Assembly (NCBI GenBank): GCA_019279435.1
Contig: JAAALK010000283.1
Span: 60,928,642 to 60,992,641 of the forward strand
Direction: 5' to 3'
DNA length: 64,000 nt
DNA from: Zizania palustris
Lineage: Eukaryota; Streptophyta; Magnoliopsida; Poales; Poaceae
Position 1 is the stretch's first letter; every line of letters starts with the position of its first letter. A program made the position numbers and the translations under genes. This document shows positions 1-12,369 of this stretch, piece by piece. The notes under the pieces were generated by a model. It was not told the DNA's origin and searched no databases. It saw nothing but the letters and a program-made list of their open reading frames with translations.

Positions 1-1
1 C

Positions 2-3000
2 ATGTCCAAGAGACAGCGAAGAGAGTACGTTCGGGAAGTAGGCCATATTGGGACTTCGTCATCTGCAGCTGCAATGCCGGAGTGGTCTCATGTTCCAATA
101 TCTTTCTCTGCGGAGGATGTAGCTGGTATTAAGTTCCCGCATGCAGATCCATTGGTTATTACTGCTGATATTGCAGGGACTGAAGTCCGAAGGGTGCTAA
201 TTGACGGAGGTAGTTCGACAGATATCATCTTTGTACAAGCCTTCGATCAGTTATGCATTTCCAGGAAGCATCTCCTCCCAGCGGCTCGTCCTCTGCAAGG
301 CTTCGCAGGACCTCCGCTTGATGCACTCGGCCAGATAGGCTTGGAAGTAACCTTCGGAGAAGGTTTACTAGCCCGAACTTAGGAAGTTATCTTTGATGTG
401 GTAGATGCCCCGTATGCTTATAATGTCATCTTCGGACGGGGCATGTTGAATCAGTTCGGAGCTGTGGCGCATCAGAACTACTTGTGCATGAAGATGCCCA
501 CGCAAGCAGGAGTCCTAACAATCTTCGGAGATCAAGCCATGGCTCGGAGGGCAGAATATGGTCACGGTCCTCCTCTTGATCCGAGGCAAGTAAATAGTGT
601 CCAAGATAATGAAGAAATTTTTTCAGCCTCCTCCGAAGCTTCGAAGAAGTCGTTTCCAAGACCAAGTCCCGAAGGAGAGATTGCAACGAAGATCATTGTT
701 AAAGATGGTAAAGAATACACTTTTCAATTTGGTAAAGATTTACCTCCTGAAGTTGCAGCCTCCTTGGAAAAAGTCGTGGAAGAAAATTTGGATGTCTTCG
801 CTTGGTCTGACGAAGATATCACCGGAGTCGATCGGGATATTATTGTGCACAATTTGCTTGTAAACCCGAAGGCCCGGCCTGTTCGGCAAGGGCTCCGGAA
901 GATGTCCGCAGAGAGAGCTGCTCTAGCTAAGGACGAAGTTGAAAAACTGTTGAAGGCTGGGATTATCAGAGAAGTGGCCCATACAGAATGGTTAGCCAAC
1001 CCAGTCTTCGTCAGGAAGAAGTCTTCCGGGAAGTGGCGCATGTGCATTGATTTCACATCTCTGAATAAAGCGTGCCCACGTGACCCCTACCCCATGCCCC
1101 GAATTGATCAACTAGTTGACTCCACTGCAGGTTCGGAGTTATTAAGCTTCCTTGACGCGTATTCTGGTTATCATCAAATATGGTTGAAACGCGAAGATGA
1201 AATCAAGACAAGCTTTGTAACTCCTTCGGGAGTCTTCTGTTATGTAAGAATGCCCTTCGGCCTAAGAAATGTCGGGGCTACTTTTTCAAGATTAGTTGCT
1301 AAGGCTCTAGGTCATCAACTAGGCCGCAATGTGGAGGCCTATATGGATGATATTGTAATAAAGAGTGCTTTAAAGCACCAACATAGCCTAGACTTAGCAG
1401 AAACGTTCAATAGCCTTCGGGCATGTGGGATCCGTCTTAACCCCGAAAAATGTATATTCGGAGCTAAGGCTGGAAAGTTGTTAGGGTACTTAGTTTCAAG
1501 CAGGGGAATTGAAGCTAGCCCTACCCAAATAACTGCGCTGCAGAAGATGGCTCCTCCGGAGAATTTAAAGCAAGTGCAAAAGCTGACTGGACGTCTGGCC
1601 GCACTTAGCAGGTTTTTATCAAGGTCTGCGGAGAGGAGCTTGCCAATATTTAAAGCTTTGAAAGGGTCCGAAGATTTTGCATGGACACCGGAGTGTCAGA
1701 AAAGCTTCAAAGATATTAAAGATTATCTCAGCAATCTTGCTACACTCACGGTGCCTATTGCGGACGAAACCCTACTCTTGTATCTTGCAGCTACAGGTTC
1801 AGCTGTCAGCGCAGTCCTTGTCAGAGAAGCGGATATCAATGGGAAGTTGGTCCAAAATCCTGTCTATTTTGTATCCGAAGCATTGTCAGGAGCGAAGACA
1901 AGATACTCCGAACTTGAGAAGTTCGTTTATGCTCTGATAATGGCTTCGAGGAAGCTAAGACATTATTTTTTGGCTCACAATGTAATTGTACCAACTTCGT
2001 ATCCCTTAGGAGATATGCTTCGAAGCAAAGACTCCACTGGAAGGATTGGAAAGTGGGCAGTAGAGCTAGCACCCTTCGGCATATCTTTCCTGGCAAGGAC
2101 AGCTATCAAATCTCAAGTCCTAGCAGACTTCGTAGCAGAGTGGACTCCACCTGCGAAGTTGACTCCAGAGAAATCAGATGACGGAGTTTGGATTATTTAC
2201 TCCGATGGGGCTTTCCAAGCATCCGGAGCAGGCATTAGGGCAGTATTGATTTCACCGTCAGGGCAAAGAGCAATGTACTCCGCAAGACTCAACTTTAAGT
2301 CTACCAATAATATAGCGGAGTACGAAGGGATTTTATTGGGACTCCGAAAAGCACGTGCTCTAGGGGCTACAAGGATAATTATAAAAACAGATTCTCAGAT
2401 AGTAGCAGGGCACGTAGACAAAAGTTTTCAAGTCCGACATCCACAGCTTGCAAAGTATTTAGAAGAAATCCGCAAGATCGAAGCACACTTCAAGGGTATT
2501 TCCATTCGGAGTATACCAAGAGCTGAAAACGTGCAAGCGGACATTTTAGCGAAGGCTGCAGCCGGAGCTGTGGATGTGCCTGACGAAGCTTTCTATGAGG
2601 AGCTCAATGTACCTTCGGTGCCACAAATTGCCTCTGCGGAGATTCTTTGCATTCCTAGTGCAGATTGGAAAGATTCGATCATAGAACTCTTGCAAGGAGG
2701 AACAAATTTGCCCGAAGAGCCCCAATTGTCAAGATTAAAGCTCAGAGCAAGAAACTATCAGTTAATCAACGGTATATTATACAAGGCCGGAGTATGTTCC
2801 CCTCTACTCCGATGTATATCTCAAGCCGAAGGCCAAGAAATTCTTCGAGAAATTCACGAAGGCCTTTGTGGAAGCCATTTAGCCCCTAGAGCTCTGGCAG
2901 GAAAAACACTTCGCCAGGGGCTTTATTGGCCCACAATAACAGCTGATGCGGAGAGCTTGGTCCGCACTTGTCAAGGATGCCAGTGGATGGGTCGACGGAG

Positions 3001-3877
3001 TCATCGCCCATCAACAGCTCTTCAAGTCATTGCTCCGGTATGGCCTATGGCCAGATGGGGTATGGATCTAATTGGTCCCTTTCCGTTAGCAAAGGGAAAT
3101 CTGAAGTTCGCAGTGGTAGCTATTGAATATTTTTCTAAGTGGGTAGAAGCAGAGCCCTTAACAGCTATCACTTCGAACAATGTACAGAAATTCTTCTGGA
3201 AGAACATTATTTGCTGGTTCGGAGTGCCTAGATATCTCACAGTTGATAATGGAACACAGTTCGACGCAGAACCCTTCAGGAAGTTTTGCGAAGACCTAGG
3301 CATTCAACTATGTTTTGCTGCAGTAAGACATCCTCAGTCGAATGGAGCCGTTGAGCGAGCCAATGGAAATATTTTATCAGGGCTAAATCGAAGAATAGTA
3401 GGATTATCAAAGGGACTGTGGACCGAAGAGCTTCCGAAGATTCTGTGGTCCATTCGGACTACGCAAACAAGGTCCACAGGTTTTACTCCGTTCAGACTAC
3501 TATTCGGAGATGAAGCTATGACTCCAACAGAGCTCAAAGGGGGATCATTTCGCAGCACCGAACCAGACATCGAAGAAGAAAGACAAGCTTCGTTAGATTT
3601 GTCAGAAGAAACAAGACTTCGAGCTGTAGCTAATTTATCAAAGTATCATCAGTAGACGAAGACTTGGTATAACCCGAAGGTTAAGCTCAGCGAGTTAAGG
3701 CCGGGTCATCTTGTTCTACGAAGCATTATAGCACCAGGGAAGTTAGGCAATAAATGGGAAGGTCCATATCTAATTGTCCGCTCAGGGCGCCCTGGTTCAT
3801 TCAAATTAGCTAATTTAGAAGGTGAAGAGTTAGCACATACTTGGCATGCGGAGCACCTAAAGCGATACTTCGCATAA
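2..3877 (+). pseudogene. Tat retrotransposon pol (PR-RT-RH-aRH-INT) with two in-frame stops
   Basis: In order: end of the gag linker; aspartic protease with LIDGGSSTD near residue 70; reverse transcriptase with YMDD at about 1340-1351; first RNase H; archaeal-type RNase H starting at YSDGA (about 2195) with conserved NNIAEYEG; integrase with an HHCC zinc-binding segment (about 2850-2990) and catalytic D (MDLIGPFP), D (VDNGTQF) and E (AVERANG). The frame is open except for TAG at 380-382 and TAG at 3653-3655; the same frame continues past both and stops at 3875-3877 after a conserved integrase C-terminus (HTWHAEHLKRYF). The minus-strand relative at 35.5 kb has a sense codon where the first stop lies, so that stop is a private substitution. 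All visible catalytic residues are present, but a full-length polyprotein cannot be made without readthrough. Confidence 0.93.
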
Positions 3878-4802
3878 GGGCTCCTTGTAATTCGCTTGTA
3901 ATCACCTCTAAATTAATAAAGCATACACCCTGATAGTTGCCTTCCCCTCATACACTCCCAGCTTCCCGAGCGGACGCGCTGGAACCGTGGGGTCGACTGA
4001 GAGGGAAGTGTCATTAAGCTGGGCTGTATTTCCGGACTTCGTACCCATAAAGTCGAAGCCTCCGGTGTGGTGGCTGAAATCCATCCGGAGCCCAGGCCAC
4101 GACTTGTAGGCATCCGTAAAAGAGCCAATACCACATTCTACGGAGTCCAAGCCATTGGCTGGTAGACTTCCGTAAAAAGAGCCGAAGGTGGCCAAAATCT
4201 GCGGAGTCCAAGCTGCAGCTTGCAGACATCCGTAAAAAGAGCCGAAGGTGGCCAAATTCTGCGAAGTCCAAGCCATTGGCTGGTAGACTTCTGCAAAAAT
4301 AGCCGAAGGTGGCTACAATTATACGGAGTCCAAGCCATTGGCTGGTAGACATCCGTAAAAAGAGCCGAAGGTGGCCAAATTCTGCGAAGTCCAAGCCATT
4401 GGCTGGTAGACTTCTGCAAAAATAGCCGAAGGTGGCTAAAGCAAAACAGCATTTGAGCCATGAGCTTCGAATGTCTGTTCATACAAGTCCAAAGTGACAA
4501 ATTTCTTAAGACACTAAAGTGTCCTGAAAGTTATCTCAATTGATTTCTTTCGTAAAACAAAGGTACCAAGTTACCATTCTTCTGACTACAAAAAGTCGAA
4601 GACATTTCATAAGATTTCAAAAGATCTTTAAATGACAGAGGGGCTCCGAACCCCCAAAAAATTGTACTCCGAAGTTTTTTCTTTGCGCATAACCATCTTT
4701 GAATACAGTTCGAAGTTGCTTATACCCAAAGAGGGGCTAGTAAATATGGAGACAATTTTAAATCGGCATTCATTATTGAAATAAATGTATTTACAGATTA
4801 CA
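3878..4802. other. Non-coding spacer between pol and the antisense gene of the Tat element
   Basis: Apart from the tandem repeat listed separately, nothing gene-like is supported here. The short ORFs crossing it come from the tandem repeat and change frame between repeat units. Purine-rich runs near 4634-4660 and 4730-4740 resemble degenerate polypurine tracts, but neither is next to an LTR start. Confidence 0.6.
4088..4440. repeat. About 60-bp imperfect tandem repeat, 5 clear units plus one degenerate
   Basis: Units begin near 4140, 4201, 4260, 4322 and 4383, each reading gtccaagc...ggctggtagac...gtaaaaagagccgaaggtggc with unit-to-unit substitutions. Unit lengths are 59 to 62 bp. Units starting at 4260 and 4383 share the variant ctgcaaaaatagc, and units at 4140, 4201 and 4322 share ccgtaaaaagagc, which suggests duplication of a two-unit block. 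A weaker sixth unit precedes them at about 4088. The array lies just downstream of pol in the Tat element. Confidence 0.9.
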
Positions 4803-7800
4803 TTATGAAAAATTGGTATCTATACCAAGAAGGAATCGGAGACCTCTTCGGTCCCGAGAGCTAGGGGTGGAACGACTAGTTCCAACATCGGAAGTTCTAA
4901 GAACTTTACGTTTAACTCTCTTCCTCCCCTTCGAAGCTCTAAAATCCTTCTGCTCTTGTTGAAGCTCGGCCCAAGTTCGAAGCCGCTCGGGGCTTCTTTC
5001 CCAGCTTCTAAGATCTTCAGATCTTTTATTTTGGGCTTCACCTTCGTCTTCGGACCAATTAGTGTCTTCAGAAGACGAGGTGTTTGCGTCAATCTCTTTA
5101 TCTTCCTCTTTAATATAAGACAATATGTCTTTGATTACTTCGGGCGCAATAACGCCGGAGTCGTCTCGAGGAATAAGAAATCGAGGACGCTTATAACTCT
5201 TTAGAAGTTCGAAGGTGTTCCACAATGAGCGAACTTCGCTGTTAAGCTCTAACACTTCGATATCTTCCATAAGAGGCAAAGCCTAAAAATATGACAAACA
5301 AGACTTTCATTGATAAATGTTTACAAGCATAAAGCTTTACATGGTTAGAAATCCTAAAATATTCCTAAACCTGCGGGTTCGAAGGAGGTTGACTGCTCGA
5401 AGCTTGGCTCCGAACTTGCTTCTGGCGTTGGCCTTCATCAATCCAAGCCTTGATCGCAGAACGACCTTCGGCTCTCCATGAAGTTTGAAAGGCTCGCCAG
5501 GCGGCAGTCACGCCTTCGGAAGGAGTCAAAAGTCTTGCGTCGTCGAAGGTGATGGAGCCCTCTGCGCTCGGAGTAATTGTTCGGCCCAAATCCTCGTAGT
5601 AACGAAGCAATCCGAGGGCAGACACTTGTCCGGAGAGTTCTCCATAACGCATGCCTGCAGTCTTCATTTGCTTCGCTGCTCCTTAGATCCTCTTTAACCG
5701 GCGCAGCAGAGTCACATTGTCAGCCGAAGTACTCCAAGACACCCAGCATCTGCTCGATGACCTCTGAAGCCACCTTCTCAGACTTAAGCTTTTCCTCAAT
5801 AAGTGCATCCTTGACCGAAGTCGTTTCTGCTAGAACTCCGGAAATTCTAGCATTCTCCGTAGTCAAAGTATTCTTTTGAGTCAGGAGTTGGCTAGCCTCT
5901 TCTTGGAGCCTCACAAGTTCGGACCCCTTAGCAGCATCCTCCTTCCGCAATCTTTCAACCTCCGCTCGAAGCACAATTCTTTCTGCTTCGAGCTCTTTCT
6001 TCGCAGCCTCTAAGCTTTGCCTAGCCCTTCGCTCTGCTAATATTACATTATCCATCTGAGCTACTCGACCTTCGGAGAAGTTAAAATTTCTTTGAAGAGC
6101 TTCGTTTTCTTCTCGAAGTTGAGCAATTTCATTTTCGCCCGATAAAGCTGCGGCGCGGGCTAAGACTGCTTGCTAAGAAAAAGAGAAAAACAAAAATAAG
6201 AAATTATTCATATATAATTCGCTATTTGGTTCGAAGATGCTTTGTACCTGATAAGCTGCTCTTTCTATAGCAATGTTAAGCTCCGAACTTTTCGCCCTGC
6301 TCAAGAGGCCTACCAGTTCTGTTTCCCCGACTTTGCGACTGGCTTCACCCAAAGGTTTAACCAGAGTCCGAAGTCCGGTTCTCTCCTCCAAAAAAGGAGT
6401 TAAGAGAGGAAGCATTACCGAAGCCTTCTGATCAGCTCTGCTTAGCGAGGGTCCGGAGAGTTCTTCCGAGGCCCTTGGAACTTCTGAAGATGGCCCCCCC
6501 TCAGTTGATTCACTTTCATCTGTTGACTCAGATGAAGTCGATCCTTGAGTAGGGAGAGGCTCTATGTGTCTTTTACCTCTTCCAGGCCCCTGTTGAGTAA
6601 CCCCCGGGTGTGGCTCCGAAGTTGTCGAAGGTCTTTGAATTGTATCTTCGTGAGATACTTCGACAACAGGAGGCTCTGAAAAAACAAAAATATTATACAT
6701 TGTATAATTTTGCATAAATTGATAAAGATTATGCAAAATTTACCTTCGACATCCTCCGGATGATCGAGCACTGGACTGATCGGAGGATCAAAAGTGAAGT
6801 CATCATCTGACTCCGCAGTTAGATTCTCCGCTGTCGGAGCATCTCCGTGAGTAGTCCTTTCCTCCACAACCGAAGTTGCAGGAACTTCGACTTCATCTCC
6901 ACCCATAGGGGCTTCGATTTGTTCCTCCTGGGTATCCGGAGCTCTTACTTCTTCGATGTTGGCTTGGGGCTCCGGTATACCTGCAGTATCTTCAATGTGA
7001 ATACTTCGTTGAGCTGCATCTTCATCAATCAATTTCACTAATAATATACCTTCATCTTCTTTAGAACCAGAGATTGAGGTTCTTGAGCTTGAAGGCGCAG
7101 GATCCGAAGGTGCGAGATTTTTTGGCTTCCGAGCCACCTTCTTCACCGGAGTCCTTGCGGAGCTAGAAGCTCCGGCTTCAGCCACTCTTTTCTTGGGCCC
7201 TTTCTCCAGAGGCACCCAGTCCATCAGAGGGGGCGGAGTTAACTCCAACATTCCCCATACTCTGTTAAACCGCTCCCAACTCCCGACTAATTTAATTCGC
7301 CATTCCTTTTCTGCCGGAGTTGGGGCACCTAGAATCTTCTCCGAAGCCCTTACAATTTGCTCTGAAGTAATAGGGGCTGAAGAAGCTAAAAAATAATTCG
7401 AATTAGTTTTTCTTCGAAGTAAATATGTACAATGCATGTTGGTTTCGAAGTTACCTGCAGGGCTCGAAGTATAATTGATCTTGCGAAGACCGCCTTTTGA
7501 GTCATCCTCGAAGACGATAGGCCAGTTGGCCATCAGCGGAGGAATTTGCAGTCCGAGGAATTCTTCGGCTAAGTCCCGCATGCTTAACCTTCGGCTGATT
7601 TTCTGAAGCAAGTTGAGGCGAGCTTCGAGCTGGCCTTCGTCAGGTTGCACTAAGGCTTCCTTCCGGAATTGGATTTCTTTGAGGGGCCCAGCCAGAGGAC
7701 TGCTCGCTCCAACTTCGGCATAAAACCACCTCAGGACCCAATCGGTGTACCATCTAGCATTGATGGCCTTAGCAGGGAATTGCAGAGCATATTCATCTCG

Positions 7801-8403
7801 AAGCCTAAAATTAATTGTTCCGAAGGCAACCACCACTTTCTCACCTCCGGAGCCTACGAAGGTCTTCGGCTGACAAGTTGCTCTATGAAGTGCAGCGAAG
7901 ATTTCTGCCCTCCCCTCACAACCTTCGGCTCTCAGCGCCCACTCGAAGATAGCTAATCTAGCTACAGCATTCGGAGATAGCTGGGGGAGGGTTACATGGA
8001 ACAGGTCAAGTACTTCGGCCAAGAAATCCACAGCAGGGAGGCCCAAGCCTGCTTCGAAAAAGGCTTCGAATACTACAACCTCTCCGGGTCTTGGTGATGG
8101 AATCGATTCTTTGCCCGGCTTCCGAATCATAACTCCATTACTAATCTTTCCCCCTGCTGTGATTGCCAAAGACTCTCTCTTGCAGGTAGAAGGCCCTAAC
8201 TCAAAAGACTGATCCAAGTATTTGGTCGACGGTGGGCACAGACCTTGGTCATCAGCGATTTGGGGATTTCTCTCCCCTGCCGCCATGGATGTTGCCGCCT
8301 GCATCGAGGGTGCCGCCGCCAATGCTGCCGCTGCTGCCGCTGCGGCCGCCTGTTGCCGAGCCAAGGCCAAAGGAGGCGCAGATCCCTTGGTCTTCACCAT
8401 CAC
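4803..8403 (-). CDS. Antisense spliced gene inside the Tat element (PF04195-like 'putative gypsy type transposon' protein)
   Basis: A long minus-strand gene lies between pol and the 3' LTR. It starts at MMVKTKGSAPP (8403), followed by an alanine tract. The middle of exon 1 has the AGLGLPAVDFL ... LPQLSPNAVARL pattern of plant PF04195 (Transposase_28) proteins. GT-AG introns are readable at 7386-7454 (69 bp), 6676-6743 (68 bp), 6173-6247 (75 bp) and 5283-5370 (88 bp), and reading phase is kept across each. Exon 4 (6172 downward) encodes a strong coiled coil (LREENEAL, AERRARQSLEAAKKELEAE). Near 5722 that exon meets a TGA and a frame change before the frame beginning MKTAGMRYGEL reopens, so this copy is probably broken there. 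The last exon (5282-4803) is acidic and serine-rich. Function is unknown; antisense ORFs of this kind are known from Tat elements such as Grande and RIRE2. Exon model is mine from splice signals. Confidence 0.75.
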
Positions 8404-8877
8404 GATTGCTGAATTGTTCTGAGGAAATGGAGGCTAGGGCTCAAGAAATCAAAGGCTAGGGCTCAAGAACTCAAGGGGCTCAAAAAGCTTTTGACTGTGA
8501 GAAAGCGGTGAAAAGGTAATCGGGTAAGTTTTAAGCCCTTTATTTATAGCCTAAATGTTCCGTTTGTTACCGTTTGGGTTCTGCCCTTTCGCATTCTCGC
8601 CCGTTATTTTCCTCCGAAAATAATGGATCGTATAAACTTCCGTTAGAAGAAACAGGCTAACGGCTATTTCTTCTAAGTCTGGAAAGACTTCAGTCTTTTT
8701 AAAGAAACTTCTAAGTTACTTCAAATGTAACCTCTTCGAATACCAATTCGAAGTATATATCTCCACATAATTCGGAGATGATATAAATCTGTTAACCCCT
8801 ACGCATGATTACTTTTCTTGCGTATACTGCTCTCCTAAACGTTACAGGTCAACGGAGAAGTGTATTCGAGGGGCTAC
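8404..8877. promoter_or_regulatory. Spacer between antisense gene start and 3' LTR, with polypurine tract
   Basis: This stretch should contain the promoter of the antisense gene and, at its right end, the polypurine tract of the sense element. A short purine run (gaggggc, 8869-8874) sits just before the LTR start and is the likely second-strand primer site. I see no TATA motif that I would commit to, though tttatttatagcc at 8540-8552 on the plus strand contains a TATA-like word. Confidence 0.45.
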
Positions 8878-9372
8878 TGTTGGGGGAAAATATCTCATCT
8901 TCGGGGTTATTGCCAAAGCAGCATAAAGACAATCAACCAGTTCGAAGATTGTCCGAAGATCATCTTCGAAGATGCCCAGAACCCGGTTCGAAGCCCGAAG
9001 ACAGGCACTGGTTCGAAGTATGTCTTCGAACCAAAGCCCTTCAGGATCTTTTCTGCCAGCTAAGATGGAAGACTTATCTTCTATCCTATTAGATTAGTCT
9101 TTTACCATTTTAGCCTTATTAAGGAAACCGAATAGTTTCCTTAATGTCGGTTGTAATAGAGGGGTAAATAGGTCTTTTCCTTAATGTTTAGGCCTATAAA
9201 TACCCCCCATTTCATCCTGTAATAGGGACCGAATACAAGTGATTCAATATACACTTTCAAACTATTCTAAGCTATTATCCTTTCGGAGGCTTAAAACAGT
9301 TTGCTTCACAAACACTTCATTTGTTAGTTTCTTTTCTACAGAAACCTGTTAGCGTAATCTTTTACGCCAACA
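8878..9372 (+). repeat. 3' LTR of the Tat element (495 bp)
   Basis: Begins TGTTGGGGGAAAA and ends ACGCCAACA, so it has TG...CA termini. It aligns by eye along its full length with the reverse complement of 37471-37962. A plausible TATA box (ctataaatacc, 9193-9203) lies about 180 bp before the 3' end. The interior contains several copies of TTCGAAG. Confidence 0.92.
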
Positions 9373-10439
9373 ATACCCATACTAGTCCACGTCATGGCCC
9401 ACAAGTCATAAGCCCACAGCCAGTACGCAACAACAAAAATGGAAAATAGCTCACAACCCATTTTCCCAATTCCTAAAATGCAACACACGACAATTAGCAA
9501 TTTTTCTCAACCCAATGTAGCACACAACATGCTAGTAGCAAGACAAGTAGCCAGCTATCCACATCCATGATATCGTCCAAATGCACAGTCGCTAGCTCGC
9601 TCGACAACCCCTAAATCTCTAAATCTAAGCTCACAACTGTCGGCGTCCACCATGGCAACGAGCAATGGCCGAGTGAGGCCCTCGTTGCCTCGGTTACTCC
9701 ATCGGAGCGATGGAGTACAAAGCGTCGGTGAGTGTTGATTGGTCCCTAGAAATCCACACCTAAATCCTAATCTCCTAATTCCTATCAAAAATTCAAAGCA
9801 TATATATACACATATCGACTATGTTGTGTTCTTGAATCTTGATCCCTACAGTGCCTCTTCTCACTAAAAATCCTTTTCGGTAACCACTTTATGCATAGAA
9901 AAATATATGTTGGATCAGATTAATATAAATACTATTATTGATGATTTTGTATCTACAAATATAAGAAGAAATCACTTTCGCTAACTAATATAACTATGAG
10001 TCTATGATTGTTTTTTATAAGCGATTGAAGATAGGTAAAAATTCCTAAGTTTTTTTCGTCTAGGGCCCTCAAAATGCTAGAAACGGCCTTGTCCTTGCTG
10101 AGGTCATCTCCCCTCCCTAGATCCACTCTCCTTCCTGCTCCAGCGGCTCCAAACCCTAGCCCCTCCTGTTTCGAGACGTCGGCTACAGCACGAGTCATGG
10201 TGGAGCTAGATTAAACATGTCTGAGCTATTAATATTTGCTGAAGGAAAGTTATGTGAGAAGTGTTTAAATTGGAGTCCAAGGTGGCGACCGGCGACAACC
10301 CACAAACCAACGTGATCCTCCTCCTCCTCCTCCCGCAGCGGCGCCACCACTGTCGGCTACACGACGCCCGCCGCTTGCGTCGTCTCTCGCCTATGCTCTT
10401 CCATCCACCTCTTGGATACATCCCTTTTTAGTTTCCCCC
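9373..10439. other. Intergenic, nothing recognised
   Basis: Mixed-composition sequence with only short ORFs on either strand. A GC-rich patch at 10290-10430 contains (CCT)n and resembles a grass 5' leader region but has no supported ORF. Confidence 0.5.
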
Positions 10440-12369
10440 TTGCCTTTCCTGGTTAGATTGCTGCTGCTGCTGCAAGATCAAGAAGCTGCTGGAGACTGAC
10501 CGAGGGAGGTTGCAGCATGTGTCGGGAGGAGAATGGAGGCGGCAGCAGTGGCAGTAGCCGCTTCTGCTTCGGCGGCGGCGGCGGCGGAGACGCGCATCCA
10601 CTATTTTCCGGTGAGGTCGGCCTCTCTGTATTTTCCAGTGAGGGTAGTATTGAGTATTGACGGTATTAACCTTCAAGTTTCTAGTAACTTCTCCAAACTT
10701 CCATCTCCTCCTCGTCTCTTTCTTTCTCTTCTCCCATTGGAGCGCCCTGCTGGCCGGCACCACCGAATCCCAAACCCTAGCGAGGCAGCAGGAGGAGGAG
10801 CTGGACGAGGGTGAAGAAGCTTGGGAAGAAGGCCCGCAAGTTTAATCTGCATTCAAGAATGTAATCTCTGCCAATGTTAGATCTCTGCTTCTTAATCCAA
10901 CTGTTTGTATGTTTGATCCATTTGACAGGCTTGTGATGACGGCTGCGTTGTTGTGTATTGATGAGGATGCAAATCTGCTAGACACTAGAACAATCTAAAG
11001 TTCGTCACCAGTTGTTACACAGAAACAGTAAGGTATTTCACTGTCAGGTGTCATAATGTCATGTACTCCATATCATTTTTGCATAGCTCACAATGCTTTT
11101 TTGTTCAGTTACCTGTCTTTAAACTGTCCTTAAAGAATTCAGTATATTGCTCTGGCTTTGAGAGAGAAATTATGTGAGCACCCAAGCGCCCTAGCTGGGG
11201 CAGTGAATCTGGTGTCTCAGTTGATTTTAACCATAAAAAATGGGCATTTCTCCTGTACAATGCAGTTTCATCTGTTTGGGTATGCCAATGACATCCATCT
11301 AACTTTGGTAGGTGATGATGCTACGTTTTGAAATCGTTGACTCGTAATTGATAATTTTACTCTCTTACTTTTGTTTGTGGTAACTTTGTAATGCTTGTTA
11401 GTTTGAAGTGGTGCTCCTACATTCTGCTAATGTCTGAACATGAACCCAATGAGCTGGAATCATTGTCTGGTTTGAACTTATGAGATGATTGAACGACGGG
11501 GATGTGGTTTTCGCATCAAGCTGAAGCATTTATGTAGACATCCTTCTCCCTAAACTATCTTTAATGGCCTCAGGTAGTTATCTAACCCTACGACCTTTTC
11601 AATATGGAAAATAATATAGTGTGCCATACTCCTGTACTCTTCTTTGAAAAAATTGTGCAGTGTTATGATAAACTTCATATGACCAATATGCATGTTTCAT
11701 GGTGCCTTATGTATAATTAAGTAACTAGGAGTACTTCCAGTGCAGGATCCTGATGGTAACAAAGTTGTCAATCAATTCATTTTTATCTACATTCATTTAG
11801 TGTAATTGTGTGTTTGGTGAGTACAACCTTGATCCCAAGATTTCCTGTTAGACAGGATGAAAATCTGAACCGAAGCTTTTAATGCTTCAGGTAACCCTGT
11901 AATATTCTTATAAAGTATAACCAACTTTAATGATGGAGCATAAGTTATTGTACATATTTAGTAGTTAGTCTACTGCTATCTATGTTGGTAACCTTTTTAT
12001 GCTTACTACCTTATTTGTTGGATGCAGTCTAAAACACAAAACAACTTATGTGTAGCAAACTAGCAACATACGATTGTTACAACTTCACTTGACACCTACT
12101 TACTATGTCTAAAACATAAAACAACTTAAGGACGCAGCAAACTAGCAATATATGATGTATGTTTATAGCTACCACTTCACATCAATTCATTGTCCTTTAC
12201 CACTCTCGCAACCATGAGTTATGCATCATATGATGTATATTTACTACTGTCATTTGCTTCAGTACATCCAATTTGGCTTGTGTACTCCGTTTTGCCTCCA
12301 TGGAATCCAATAGCTCAAACTTTTTAACTAATTTGGTTTCATTTATGATACTCCCTTGCAATTGTAGGT
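10440..12369 (+). other. Exon-like debris upstream of the URB1-like fragment
   Basis: 10533-10814 is a GC-rich ORF (MEAAAVAVAAS...) with no recognisable domain. At 10812-10863 another plus frame reads KKLGKKARKFNLHS, reminiscent of the N-terminus of plant nucleolar proteins of the NOC2 type, then stops. At about 11150-11280 a plus frame reads ALREKLCEHPSALAGAV before breaking. The rest is AT-rich and intron-like. This may be the decayed 5' part of the gene whose 3' exons appear at 12370-13110, but no continuous model can be drawn. Confidence 0.3.

Larger units (their letters stand above)
1..9372 (+). mobile_element. Ty3/gypsy Tat-clade (RIRE2-like) retrotransposon, 5' part outside window
   Basis: The segment reads protease, RT, RNase H, a second archaeal-type RNase H, integrase, then about 5 kb of 3' sequence and a 3' LTR ending in CA at 9372. 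The second RNase H and the long region between pol and the 3' LTR carrying an antisense gene are hallmarks of the Tat lineage in plants (family knowledge). The 5' LTR, primer-binding site and gag lie left of the window, so the target duplication cannot be tested. A closely related copy in opposite orientation occupies 34489-37962. The copy is defective because pol has two in-frame stops. Confidence 0.9.

Noticed and set aside
4014..4500. Minus-strand ORFs reading repeated SQWLGLR / GHLRLFLR peptides
   Set aside because: They are translations of the 60-bp tandem array in shifting frames, with no conserved start or domain.
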